A stretch of 49,552 bases of DNA, from positions 1 to 49,552 of the forward strand of contig JAOZFN010000003.1 in the NCBI GenBank assembly GCA_027492205.1, in the 5' to 3' direction. Both the position numbers and the translations under genes were made by a program. This stretch comes from Thermoproteota archaeon (GTDB taxonomy: Archaea > Korarchaeota > Korarchaeia > Korarchaeales > Korarchaeaceae). Positions 23,916 to 31,998 of the stretch are shown here, piece by piece. The notes beneath the pieces are model-generated. The model was not told the DNA's origin. It worked only from the letters and a program-made list of their open reading frames with translations, and ran no database searches. Within the stretch, counting starts at the first letter, position 1; each line of letters begins with the position of its first letter.

Positions 23916-25798
23916 CAGCTTTGGGCGAGTGGCTCCGAGACGTAAAGAAGGTCTACGAACTCGCCCACCAAAGACCATTCAGACCTCGGCAGGCGCAGGA
24001 GGTCGCCATAGATGGCATGGAGAGGGCTTTCGAAGAATTCAGCGAAGGCGATGAGGTCAGACCCATACTGGTCAGGCTGCCAACCGGTTACGGCAAGACG
24101 CTGGTGGGCCTGTCTGCAATGATTCACCAGGCCGCCTCCGGCCGCTGGTTAACCCGAGGGCTGGTCTATACTCTCCCTACGAGGACCCTGACCCGAAGGC
24201 TCTGGGAGAGCTCAACGAACTTGCTGAAAGCCGCAGGTCGCGGGTTCCGCCGCGAGGGAGAGGCTCAACTTATGGGGCCCTACCGCGCAGTCAGAGAGTT
24301 TCATGGGGGCAACCTAGATGCGTCTCACTTCGCCGCCACGGTGGCGGTCAGTACGTTCGATGTCTTTGCGCTGGCCTACGCCCGTAGGAGCAGGGCGGGA
24401 TTTCACTTAGAGCTCCCAGCGGGCGTGATAGCGACCTCATACGTGGTCTTCGATGAGGCCCACATGCTGAGAGACGACTACTCCTACACTCACCTCGTCA
24501 TGGGGAGACTCGTGAGACATCTAACATCGGCCGGAGTTCCCGTGGTGGTGATGACGGCCACGATGCCTAGGACCCTGGAGGAGATGGTGTTCGACGGAGA
24601 GGAGCCCATCAGACTCCCTGATGATCAGTCCTACTTTGGTACAAAGGAAGAAGAGTACAGAGGGAGGATCAAGTCGATTGAGCTTCAAGATTTTGAGAGC
24701 GAAGGCGCTAGCGTGGAATATGTCGTAGAGTTCGTGTCAGAAAACCTTAGGAGGGGAGATCGGCGGATCTTGCTAATTCTAAACGAGGTAGGCCGGGCCA
24801 TTCTGTTCTACAAGCGGCTGGCGAAGGAGTTGGGGGGTAAGGCCAAGGTAGGCCTGATCCACTCCAGAATATACAAGCAGGATAGGGACAGGAGGGAAGC
24901 TGAGGCATTTCGTGCCCTAGGAAAGGAACCTGAGGGCCCTTACGTACTTGTCGCCACACAGGTCGTGGAAGCTGGACTCGACGTAAGTTCTGATCTGCTC
25001 ATCACCGACTGCGCGCCGCTAGACTCCCTCGTTCAGAGGCTTGGGAGGTGCGCCAGATGGCCTGGAGAAATAGGAAACGCCTTAATTCTCAGATATCCCA
25101 AAGTGGGGCGTCCCTACCCTCAAGATCTCGTGGATGAGTCCTGGGAGGCTCTGAGAGACGCTAAGTCTGACGGAGAAAGGGCCAACAACTTGCTAGACCC
25201 AGCCTATGTCATGAGAAGTCTGGACGATGTCTATCAGGGTCTGGCAATAAAGCCCCTCTCCTCAAGGTTGGAGGAGTACCTTGCGTACTTGGACGGCCTC
25301 GGCTTGACCACCTTCTCGGCGAACAGGAACGTGATGAGGACCGTCATGGCGAGGCCGGATGCCTTCTTCACGTTGGTCGTTCCTGCGGGGAGGTTCGAGA
25401 TATTTGAACTGTCGAGGGGCGAGGACTGTTGGACCGTGGCCATGGAGCGCGTTACAGACTACTCGGGCGTTCTTGAGGGCTTGAGAGAAGGTAAGGTGGT
25501 TGCATTAGAGGCTCTCTGGGCCATGAATCACAGCTTCTCCGCGAACAGGAGGGTCGTGAAGAGAGGGGACGAGTTCAGGCCCTTCGTGCTGCATCAGATC
25601 ACCCCTAATGGTGGGAAGCAAGCGATAGAGCTGAGGCTAATTCAAGCCTTCCGAGGTGGAGACCAGATCTCTCTCTACGCTCTTAAGAGAGCCGAGGAAA
25701 TCCCGTGGGAGGGCATATTCCTCCTGAACCCAGAGATGTATGACGAAGAAGCAGGATTGGGCGTTATATCAAGGGAGGGTGAGCAGAATGCCGATTAG
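23912..25798 (+). CDS. cas3: Cas3' helicase
   Basis: Superfamily 2 helicase that unwinds target DNA during type I interference. Walker A is LPTGYGKT (residues 56-63), motif II DEAH (181-184), motif III TATMP (215-219), and motif VI in QRLGRCAR; VATQVVEAGLDV is motif V. No HD domain is present: the nuclease is a separate gene, as in subtype I-A. At 628 aa it exceeds typical I-A Cas3' (about 500), with an extra C-terminal domain after about residue 500. GTG 23912 overlaps cas5 by 4 bases; the end overlaps cas3'' by 11. Confidence 0.92.
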   Translation: MTALGEWLRDVKKVYELAHQRPFRPRQAQEVAIDGMERAFEEFSEGDEVRPILVRLPTGYGKTLVGLSAMIHQAASGRWLTRGLVYTLPTRTLTRRLWESSTNLLKAAGRGFRREGEAQLMGPYRAVREFHGGNLDASHFAATVAVSTFDVFALAYARRSRAGFHLELPAGVIATSYVVFDEAHMLRDDYSYTHLVMGRLVRHLTSAGVPVVVMTATMPRTLEEMVFDGEEPIRLPDDQSYFGTKEEEYRGRIKSIELQDFESEGASVEYVVEFVSENLRRGDRRILLILNEVGRAILFYKRLAKELGGKAKVGLIHSRIYKQDRDRREAEAFRALGKEPEGPYVLVATQVVEAGLDVSSDLLITDCAPLDSLVQRLGRCARWPGEIGNALILRYPKVGRPYPQDLVDESWEALRDAKSDGERANNLLDPAYVMRSLDDVYQGLAIKPLSSRLEEYLAYLDGLGLTTFSANRNVMRTVMARPDAFFTLVVPAGRFEIFELSRGEDCWTVAMERVTDYSGVLEGLREGKVVALEALWAMNHSFSANRRVVKRGDEFRPFVLHQITPNGGKQAIELRLIQAFRGGDQISLYALKRAEEIPWEGIFLLNPEMYDEEAGLGVISREGEQNAD

Positions 25799-26627
25799 GA
25801 CATTCTCTTGCCGATTTGCGGGAGAATGCGTCTTCAGGGGGCGAGAGTTCTGCGGAGATGGTGAGGCACCTGCCACCCTCCCGCTGAGATCTTATCACCC
25901 TGACCCCTCTAAGGGGGAACTCCCAGAGTGCTACGTTCACCACATCGCTAGGTCGCTCGAATTCTGGAGGTCACAGAAAGACAGGTTTGCCCGTAGCCTG
26001 GCGCGGCTGATGAGGCACTCCCTCGGCCTTGAGCTGAATCGGGATCAAGTCGTCGACGCAGTATCTCTCCTTGTGGCCCATCACGATGCTGGTAAGCTCA
26101 CTAGAAACTATCAGGAGGGGGTTAGAGGATATAGGCACGAACTGATAAGCGCGTTTTTGCTCTGGGATCGGGCCCTCATGCTAGGGCAGGAGTTTGGATT
26201 AGGCGAGGCTGACAGGATGCTACTTGCAGCCGCTCTCACCTCGGCTTGCTATCTACACCATGAGGCTATACAGGTAATGTTTCGCATGTGGGATGTGAGG
26301 GCGCCGACATATGGGGATCTCCTGTCAAGACTGAGCAGATTAGAAGTGGAGACCCTCCCGTATGCTAAAGAACTCGTGGAGTGGCAAGAGAGGGAGGCCA
26401 CTGGCAGGATCTTAGGCCACTTTGACTGGCCGCGTTGCATCAGAGGACGGGAAATGGTTTCAAAGTTGGCTAAAGCTGTGACCCTGGTCGACGGCGCGGC
26501 CAATCCCGTAGAAGTGAGGATGACAGTCTCGGCTCTTCTCTTGGCGCTCACGTATGCGGATAACGTCGCAGCAATGCAGAGGGGAGGGGCCGTGCGCAGC
26601 TTCCACAGGGCAATATTGGGGGTATGA
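25788..26627 (+). CDS. Cas3'' HD nuclease
   Basis: Stand-alone HD-family nuclease that degrades target DNA with Cas3'. Metal ligands are visible: YVHHIARS (His 51/52), AHHDAGK (His 99, Asp 100), YRHEL (His 117) and YLHHEA. It is 279 aa from ATG 25788, which has a strong ribosome-binding site (GGGAGGGTGAG) a few bases upstream; a longer in-frame start at 25740 is rejected for that reason. The N-terminus has three closely spaced cysteines (residues 8, 14, 22), an unusual extra that might bind metal. Overlaps cas8 by 4 bases (ATGA). Confidence 0.9.
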   Translation: MPIRTFSCRFAGECVFRGREFCGDGEAPATLPLRSYHPDPSKGELPECYVHHIARSLEFWRSQKDRFARSLARLMRHSLGLELNRDQVVDAVSLLVAHHDAGKLTRNYQEGVRGYRHELISAFLLWDRALMLGQEFGLGEADRMLLAAALTSACYLHHEAIQVMFRMWDVRAPTYGDLLSRLSRLEVETLPYAKELVEWQEREATGRILGHFDWPRCIRGREMVSKLAKAVTLVDGAANPVEVRMTVSALLLALTYADNVAAMQRGGAVRSFHRAILGV

Positions 26628-28201
26628 ACTTGGCGGAAGTTACGTACCGGAGAACTGGCGATAAGATCCTCGATTCCCTCGTTTTGGCGGCCCTCACAGA
26701 TCTGACAGAGAGGCTGCGAGGAGAGGTTGAGTGGTATCCCGTAGATCCCCTCGGCGAGCCAAGTCTGATCAGGGTGAGCCTCCCTCAGGCCAAGACTGCA
26801 CTCGAAGTCAGGACTCAGCTGGCGCGAGAACTCGCCAGGGCCGTTAGGTCCTACTTTGTTGGCAGATCTCTTAGCGCGATTCGAGTTAATACCGGTGGTC
26901 GGGGAAAGCCGATTGAGAGGGATTTTTGCCTGTTCTGTTCCATGAAAAGCAGGCATAGGTGCCCAAGCGTAGACCTACTCGAAGCTGTGCGTGCGTTCGC
27001 AGAAAGCCCCACCGAGCATGCCCGGGAGGACAAGACGAGCACCCTTCTATCAGAGGTGGAACTTCAAGTGGCCTCAGAGTTGCTATTGTTTGTCGGCAGG
27101 GAGGGATTGGTCCTCGACGATCTGAAGGGAGGCGTCAAAAGGGGCCTGGAAGACTGTATGAAGAGACAAGATCCTTACAAGTTGCGCGAGATCTTAAGCA
27201 GACTAGGTAAGAAAGAGTTGAAAAAGATCAGGCTGAGGAGCCCATATCAACTCTTCTCCTTCTTTCCGTCAGGGATGAGGAAAACGAGGATCTCCGAGAT
27301 CAAGAATATCCCTGGGGGGCCGAATCCACCTCCCTATCTGATCTTAAGGCTCATCGTCAACGAATTAGCCCGCAGCGGGTCTCTAAATGAGTGGTCCCCA
27401 TTCGCAGTGTCTAAGGGGAAAACTAGCGGAGCAGAATCTCTCTATATATTCTTGTCTCCATACTGGTCAAAGGGAAAGTACGTATGGGACGGCAGGTATG
27501 AATCATCGTCTTCCTCCGTTCCGAGACAAATAGCCGCTCTGGCGCTCTACGGGACGTCGTTGCTAGGCCTATCGTGGCTGGCAGGCGTAGCGGTCTCTTT
27601 ACTCCTTATCCCACCTACACTCCCAGCGAACCACGCAGCGGCGGTGAAGCAGCTGAGCTTAGCCAGGCGGTTCGTGCGACTGACGAGCTTCGGCGAGTAC
27701 CAGAGCTATATTCTAGACAGGCGGATCTTGGCGTCACTGCCAGGGAGAGTTAAGTATCTTCCGATACTGACGAACTTGGACATTCCAGCGTTGGCAGAGC
27801 TTGCTAAGGGCGGATGGAAGTTCCTTCTAGTTGAGTTCGACACTAGACAAGGGATGCCTCAAAACCCAAGAAACTTCAGGGAGGAGGATCCAGGGCAGCT
27901 GGCAAGGTTCTTGATCGACTTGGGAGAGCACTTCAGCGAATTCAGAGAATGGATTCACTTCCTTATGAGCGCGTTTAGAATGGAAAAACACAGGAGAGAA
28001 GCGTCTGAAGTTCTGCTGGAGATAAGGAATGCGATAGTGTTTGGAGATCCATCGCGACTATCCATCGCGCTTGATAGATCGCTTAGGTTAGTCAAAACCA
28101 ACAATAGCCTAAGCTGGGGGATTTATGCTATCCCAAGAGGGAAGGCAGTCTCTCGAATGATCGAAGCAATTCAGAGGGCGGAGTCCGAGGTGTCGGATTG
28201 A
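26624..28201 (+). CDS. cas8a: Cas8 large subunit (type I-A)
   Basis: Large subunit of Cascade, expected to recognise the PAM and recruit Cas3. Assignment rests on position (between cas3'' and cas6), 525-aa length and the cysteine cluster FCLFC...RHRC (Cys 102, 105, 113), similar to the zinc site in many Cas8 proteins; overall sequence is divergent. A hydrophobic segment near residues 305-335 is probably buried rather than membrane-spanning. ATG 26624 overlaps the cas3'' stop. Function is inferred from context more than from sequence. Confidence 0.72.
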   Translation: MNLAEVTYRRTGDKILDSLVLAALTDLTERLRGEVEWYPVDPLGEPSLIRVSLPQAKTALEVRTQLARELARAVRSYFVGRSLSAIRVNTGGRGKPIERDFCLFCSMKSRHRCPSVDLLEAVRAFAESPTEHAREDKTSTLLSEVELQVASELLLFVGREGLVLDDLKGGVKRGLEDCMKRQDPYKLREILSRLGKKELKKIRLRSPYQLFSFFPSGMRKTRISEIKNIPGGPNPPPYLILRLIVNELARSGSLNEWSPFAVSKGKTSGAESLYIFLSPYWSKGKYVWDGRYESSSSSVPRQIAALALYGTSLLGLSWLAGVAVSLLLIPPTLPANHAAAVKQLSLARRFVRLTSFGEYQSYILDRRILASLPGRVKYLPILTNLDIPALAELAKGGWKFLLVEFDTRQGMPQNPRNFREEDPGQLARFLIDLGEHFSEFREWIHFLMSAFRMEKHRREASEVLLEIRNAIVFGDPSRLSIALDRSLRLVKTNNSLSWGIYAIPRGKAVSRMIEAIQRAESEVSD

Positions 28202-29001
28202 TGCCTGCCTTCGTGACTGTCAAGTTGTACCCTTCAACCACATTGATCTACGAGATCCCGTCCTCAGGCAAGCTGGCTCAGAGCTTATTCTTCAAGACCC
28301 TTGGATCGGCCGACCCCGAGTTAGCGCGCGAGATCCATGACGATCCTGCCTGCTCTGGTCTCAGCGCTCCATACGCCGTGAGCAGAATAACCACGGGTAG
28401 GCAGTACGTCCATGGGATATCTGCGGCTGTTGCGCCCGGGGATCATGTGAGGCTGACTGTAAAGCTCCTCAGGGATGACTTGCTTGACCCACTTCTGAGG
28501 GGTCTGGCATCGGGGGAGTTTGAGCTTAATCGTGTCCCAGTAACCCCAATGGAGGTCAAGTTTCACAGAAAGCGCTACGACGACCTGTGGAGAGACAGTC
28601 CTATTGCGCGGAAGGTTTCCTTTAGGTTCCTGACTCACGCTCTCATTGGAAAGGCCTTCCCGCCGTCCCTTAGCACTCTCCTTGAGAGACCCATAGCCGC
28701 TTGGAATGCTTGGGCTCCGGAGTACCTGAAGTTTGACGAGGAGCACCTTAAGGGTCTCGAGCTGGCCGCTCCTACATCGCCCAGTTGGCTGAGAGAAGGT
28801 GCCGTGAGATTGTGGCATGGAACGCAGAGGAGAGAGTACATAGGTTACTTGGGGCAGCTCACCTACGACCTGAGGCGACTAGACTCCTTCTCCGGCAGGA
28901 TCCTAGCTACTCTCGCAAGGTTTTCTGAGTTCTCTGGGATAGGCACTAAGACTACCATGGGATTTGGCGTTGTAAGGGTTAGTCTCGGAGTTTGGAGGTA
29001 A
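28201..29001 (+). CDS. cas6: Cas6 crRNA-processing endonuclease
   Basis: Cuts the pre-crRNA within the repeat and usually leaves an 8-nt 5' handle. It is 266 aa, close to the family norm. The C-terminal glycine-rich loop GIGTKTTMGFGVVRV is the Cas6 hallmark, and tandem RAMP folds are consistent with the strand pattern. ATG 28201 shares its A with the cas8 stop; TTG 28198 is also possible. It is the last gene of the cas block and converges with the L10 gene. Confidence 0.88.
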   Translation: MPAFVTVKLYPSTTLIYEIPSSGKLAQSLFFKTLGSADPELAREIHDDPACSGLSAPYAVSRITTGRQYVHGISAAVAPGDHVRLTVKLLRDDLLDPLLRGLASGEFELNRVPVTPMEVKFHRKRYDDLWRDSPIARKVSFRFLTHALIGKAFPPSLSTLLERPIAAWNAWAPEYLKFDEEHLKGLELAAPTSPSWLREGAVRLWHGTQRREYIGYLGQLTYDLRRLDSFSGRILATLARFSEFSGIGTKTTMGFGVVRVSLGVWR

Positions 29002-29132
29002 AGTAGATTTCTTAGATTCCTTAGTTTAGTCATGAGTAACTCAAGCCCTAGACCTTACTAATTGGCGTATTCAGCGCTAAACATCGTGCTGAGAGACTGG
29101 GATCGCTCGAAATGACTCTCCATTCGAAAAGA
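29002..29132. other. Convergent spacer between cas6 and L10
   Basis: 131 bases between two converging stop codons. T-rich runs just after cas6 (about 29006-29031) could end the cas transcript. No L12 gene or fragment of one is found here. Confidence 0.4.
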
Positions 29133-30020
29133 TCAGGAGGAGAGGCCGAGGGCGGCCTCCAGCGCCCTCGCCCTTGCGGCCGCCTTCCTCAGGATGAGTT
29201 CGGCGGTCTTAGGCGATACCCACCCGATCTCGCTGGCGAGGGCCAGCGCCTTCTGCGCCGCCCTGGCCACGATGGGCTCGACGGTCTTGTCCGTGACGAT
29301 GCCCTGCTCGACGGCCAGCGATATTCCGGCACCGGCGGCCCTGCTCAGCTCTTTCAGTATCTCCTCCCTCGTCTTGGCGAGCACTTCCGGGGACCAGAAG
29401 ATGCCCTCCTTGTCCACGGCGCCAGAGACCTCAAGCCTGACCTCGACCGGCTTTATCCCGAGGGCCTTCAGTATCTCCGCGATCTGCGCCTGGACCTTCT
29501 CGCCCCTCTTGACTATCACGAAGTCCTCGGAGATGGATATCTTGCCCCCCACGATCTTGGTGGGGACGCCAAGTGCCCTGAGGTCGGTCAGTATCGGGCC
29601 TGGGGCCAGGTCCGTGGGTCCGGCCGGTATCACTATGTCCTCCTTCGCCACCTCCCCGGGCATTATGTCTACGTTGACCGTTTTCTCCCTGAGCTTCTGG
29701 TAGAGCCTCCACGGGCTCTCCTTGCTGAAGATTATCATGAGCCTCTGCGGCACGTGGTCGAGGAGCTTGTTCAGTCCCTCCCTGAAGTCGACCTTTGAGA
29801 AGGCTATCGGGACTAGCCTCTTCTTCACGACCATCAGCTTCGTGTCCGGGGCGAGCTCCTTTCTGATCCTCTGCAGGAAGTCCGCCGGGGATCTTCCAAA
29901 GTCGGCGAACATGACCGTTGGGAACTCCTTGGCTCCCTCGACTATCTTGCGAACCATCTCCTCCTTCCTGAGCCTGGCCGGGCTCTTCCTCTTCCTGGCC
30001 CTCACTTCCGCGGAGCTCAT
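29133..30020 (-). CDS. rpl10: Large ribosomal subunit protein L10 (P0)
   Basis: Stalk base protein that anchors L12 dimers to the ribosome. It is 295 aa. The N-terminal RNA-binding domain includes MFADFGRSPADFLQRIRKEL-type elements and the middle P0 domain is present. Three consecutive amphipathic helices at the C-terminus (about residues 215-293) form the L12-binding spine. The usual acidic tail ending in a GLxxLFG-type motif is missing: the protein ends at ALEAALGLSS. ATG 30020 overlaps L1. No L12 gene follows, unlike most archaea. Confidence 0.92.
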   Translation of the reverse strand: MSSAEVRARKRKSPARLRKEEMVRKIVEGAKEFPTVMFADFGRSPADFLQRIRKELAPDTKLMVVKKRLVPIAFSKVDFREGLNKLLDHVPQRLMIIFSKESPWRLYQKLREKTVNVDIMPGEVAKEDIVIPAGPTDLAPGPILTDLRALGVPTKIVGGKISISEDFVIVKRGEKVQAQIAEILKALGIKPVEVRLEVSGAVDKEGIFWSPEVLAKTREEILKELSRAAGAGISLAVEQGIVTDKTVEPIVARAAQKALALASEIGWVSPKTAELILRKAAARARALEAALGLSS

Positions 30021-30715
30021 CTCTTCCTTCGCCTCCCACCCATTGCGGCCTCGACCCTTATCGCGGGCCCCATCGTGGTCTTGACGTACACGGCCTCCAG
30101 CACTCCCAGATCACCGTACTTCCTCTCCAGGGCGGCCAGCACGGCCTTAATGTTCTCCACTATCTCGTCGGGATCCATGTCCCTCGTGCCCACCCGCGCG
30201 TGGATGACGGGCTGATCCCTCATCCTTACCCTCACGGACCTCTTCAGCCTCTGGATGGTGTCCGGCAGCTGATCCACCCTCGTGGCCGGGAGCGGAATGG
30301 GCATCTTGTTCCTGGGGCCGAATATAGGGCCTATGTCCCTGGCCAGCTTGGGTAGGGCGTCGGCCTGGGCGACGAAGAAGTCGAACCTGTTGGCCAGCTT
30401 CCGGAGTTCCCTCTTGTTCTTGGCCACGCTGAGGATCTCGGCCGGGTCGAAGACCGCGTCCGCCCCGGCGTCCCTCGCCTTGGTCGCGAACTCTCCCGTC
30501 CCTATGACCGCCACCTTGGCCTCCTTCCCCTTCGGCGCGTGTGGGAGCGCGACTATCTCGTTGATCTTGAGGGACGGGTCCTTCTTGAGATCCAGCCCCC
30601 TGAACACCACCGTGAGGTCAACGGACTCCTTGAACCTCCTCCGGGGGCTCTCCTCTATGGCCCTCCTCACGGCCTCCCTCAGGGGATCTTCCAACGCGGA
30701 GATCGTAACGGCCAT
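30017..30715 (-). CDS. rpl1: Large ribosomal subunit protein L1
   Basis: L1-stalk protein binding 23S rRNA, and in some archaea its own mRNA. It is 232 aa. The two-domain pattern is visible: FKESVDLTVVFRGLD, the domain-II insert with FDFFVAQADALPKLARDIG, GPRNKMPIPLPA, then KTTMGPAIRVE. ATG 30715 is preferred over an upstream in-frame start at 30724. It sits 22 bases after L11 and overlaps L10 by 4 bases. Confidence 0.95.
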   Translation of the reverse strand: MAVTISALEDPLREAVRRAIEESPRRRFKESVDLTVVFRGLDLKKDPSLKINEIVALPHAPKGKEAKVAVIGTGEFATKARDAGADAVFDPAEILSVAKNKRELRKLANRFDFFVAQADALPKLARDIGPIFGPRNKMPIPLPATRVDQLPDTIQRLKRSVRVRMRDQPVIHARVGTRDMDPDEIVENIKAVLAALERKYGDLGVLEAVYVKTTMGPAIRVEAAMGGRRRKR

Positions 30716-30737
30716 GATCAACACCCCTCACGCCTAT

Positions 30738-31229
30738 TCAGGATCCCTCCTCCTTCAAGAGGTCGTCCCAGAGACCTGCGTCGACGTCCTTGATGGCCTC
30801 CTTGGGGTGCTTTCCCTCCACGGTCATGCCAACGCTGACGGCCGTGCCGAGCACCTGCTTCACCGCCGACTTCAGGCTGGTGGTGTTCATGGACTCGAGC
30901 TTCATCTTGGCTACCTTCACGATCTGCTCCCTCTTCAGGTCACCGACCGACTTCGAGCCAGCCTCGCCCGATCCCTTCTCAACACCTATCTCTCGGATCA
31001 GCAGCATTGAGGTCGGGGGGAGGCCGACCCTCACCTCGTACTGTCTGGTCTCCAGATCGACGATTATCTCGACTGGGACCTTCATCCCCGCGTATTCCTT
31101 CGTCTTCTGATTTATCTCGCCTACTATCCTGCCTATGTCAACTCCGAGGCCGCCCAGCGCCGGGCCGATCGGCGGCCCAGGCGTGGCCTTTCCACCTTCC
31201 ACGAGGACCTTGACGACCTTCTTGGGCAT
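30738..31229 (-). CDS. rpl11: Large ribosomal subunit protein L11
   Basis: Binds the GTPase-associated centre of 23S rRNA. It is 163 aa. The N-terminal KVLVEGGKATPGPPIGPALGG region is diagnostic, and the C-terminal rRNA-binding domain has VKVAKMKLESMNT and VLGTAVSVGMTVEG. ATG 31229 (MPKKVV) is preferred over 31238. Third-to-last gene of the ftsZ1-secE-spt5-L11-L1-L10 operon. Confidence 0.95.
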   Translation of the reverse strand: MPKKVVKVLVEGGKATPGPPIGPALGGLGVDIGRIVGEINQKTKEYAGMKVPVEIIVDLETRQYEVRVGLPPTSMLLIREIGVEKGSGEAGSKSVGDLKREQIVKVAKMKLESMNTTSLKSAVKQVLGTAVSVGMTVEGKHPKEAIKDVDAGLWDDLLKEEGS

Positions 31230-31250
31230 CTGGTACACCTCCTCAGCCTA

Positions 31251-31784
31251 TCAGGCTTCCTCTTCCCCAGGAGGAGCCTCCTCCCCCTTCTCCCCTCCCT
31301 TCTCCACCAGCTTGACGCTGTCGACGGGGAGTTGGACCTCCCAGTCTCGCTCGATGTCGAGCAGCCTCGCCGTTATCAACTTTCTCCCCTTCCCCGAGGG
31401 TGAGGAGAGGACGAGCGCGCGGAATCCCTTGAAGTTACCCCTGATTATCTGGACTACGTCCCCCGGCTCTATCTCAATCTTCTCGGGCTCCCTGTAGAGG
31501 AGGGCGTCGATCTCCGAGAGCGGGACGGGACTGCCGGGGAGCATCTTTGCCCTGGACACTCCCTTCACGAGCTTCCTGACCTCGTACTCCCTGTCGGCCT
31601 CTAGGAACAGGTAACCCCTCAGCCTGGGGACGAAGAGGATGGATCTCACTCCCAGCCGTGAGTACTCTGCCTTCTTGGCGAGGAGCTTTATGATCCCGGC
31701 CTCTTGCCCAGCGGGCACCTTCACGACGAAGAAGAAAGCCCGCCCCTCTCGCTCCTCGCCTCTGCCTCCGGCGCCCTCGCTCAT
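31251..31784 (-). CDS. spt5: Transcription elongation factor Spt5/NusG
   Basis: RNA polymerase processivity factor. It is 177 aa. The NGN domain has FFFVVKVPAGQE and the RLRGYLFLEA segment; the KOW domain has IEPGDVVQIIRGNFKG. An acidic/basic charged N-terminus and E/P-rich C-terminal tail flank these. ATG 31784 is chosen because a longer frame up to 31919 would cover secE. It has a 20-base gap to secE, the classic secE-nusG arrangement. Confidence 0.93.
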   Translation of the reverse strand: MSEGAGGRGEEREGRAFFFVVKVPAGQEAGIIKLLAKKAEYSRLGVRSILFVPRLRGYLFLEADREYEVRKLVKGVSRAKMLPGSPVPLSEIDALLYREPEKIEIEPGDVVQIIRGNFKGFRALVLSSPSGKGRKLITARLLDIERDWEVQLPVDSVKLVEKGGEKGEEAPPGEEEA

Positions 31785-31804
31785 CGCCCAAGCACCCTCG
31801 GAGC

Positions 31805-31981
31805 CTATACCTGCCCCCCGCTCATCAGGGTGACGGCCAGCTGCAGGAGGAAGCCGATCAACCCGACGAGCAAGAAGCCCAAGAACGTTATCTTGAAGAC
31901 CGTCCAGAGGTCGTCCCACGTGGGCTTTCTAGCCACCTTGAGCGTCCTCTTGATGGCCTCTAAGATATCCTCGCCCACCAA
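31805..31981 (-). CDS. secE: Preprotein translocase subunit SecE (Sec61 gamma)
   Basis: Small single-span translocon subunit of 58 aa. The N-terminal amphipathic helix reads EDILEAIKRTLKVARKPTW, followed by DDLWTVFKITFLGFLLVGLI (the start of the transmembrane segment) and a short end MSGGQV. The start is TTG 31981 or GTG 31978; a purine-rich GAGGTGGGG lies just upstream. It lies between ftsZ1 and spt5, where SecE is expected. Too short to be picked up by a 60-codon cutoff. Confidence 0.9.
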   Translation of the reverse strand: MVGEDILEAIKRTLKVARKPTWDDLWTVFKITFLGFLLVGLIGFLLQLAVTLMSGGQV

Positions 31982-31998
31982 TGCGGCCCCACCCCACC

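Noticed and set aside
25740-25787. Upstream start for Cas3''
   Set aside because: It overlaps cas3' by 59 bases, while ATG 25788 has a strong ribosome-binding site.
29112-29798. Long plus-strand frame opposite L10, a possible L12
   Set aside because: It is a shadow of L10 and shows no L12 features such as an A/E-rich hinge or a GLGALFG-type end.
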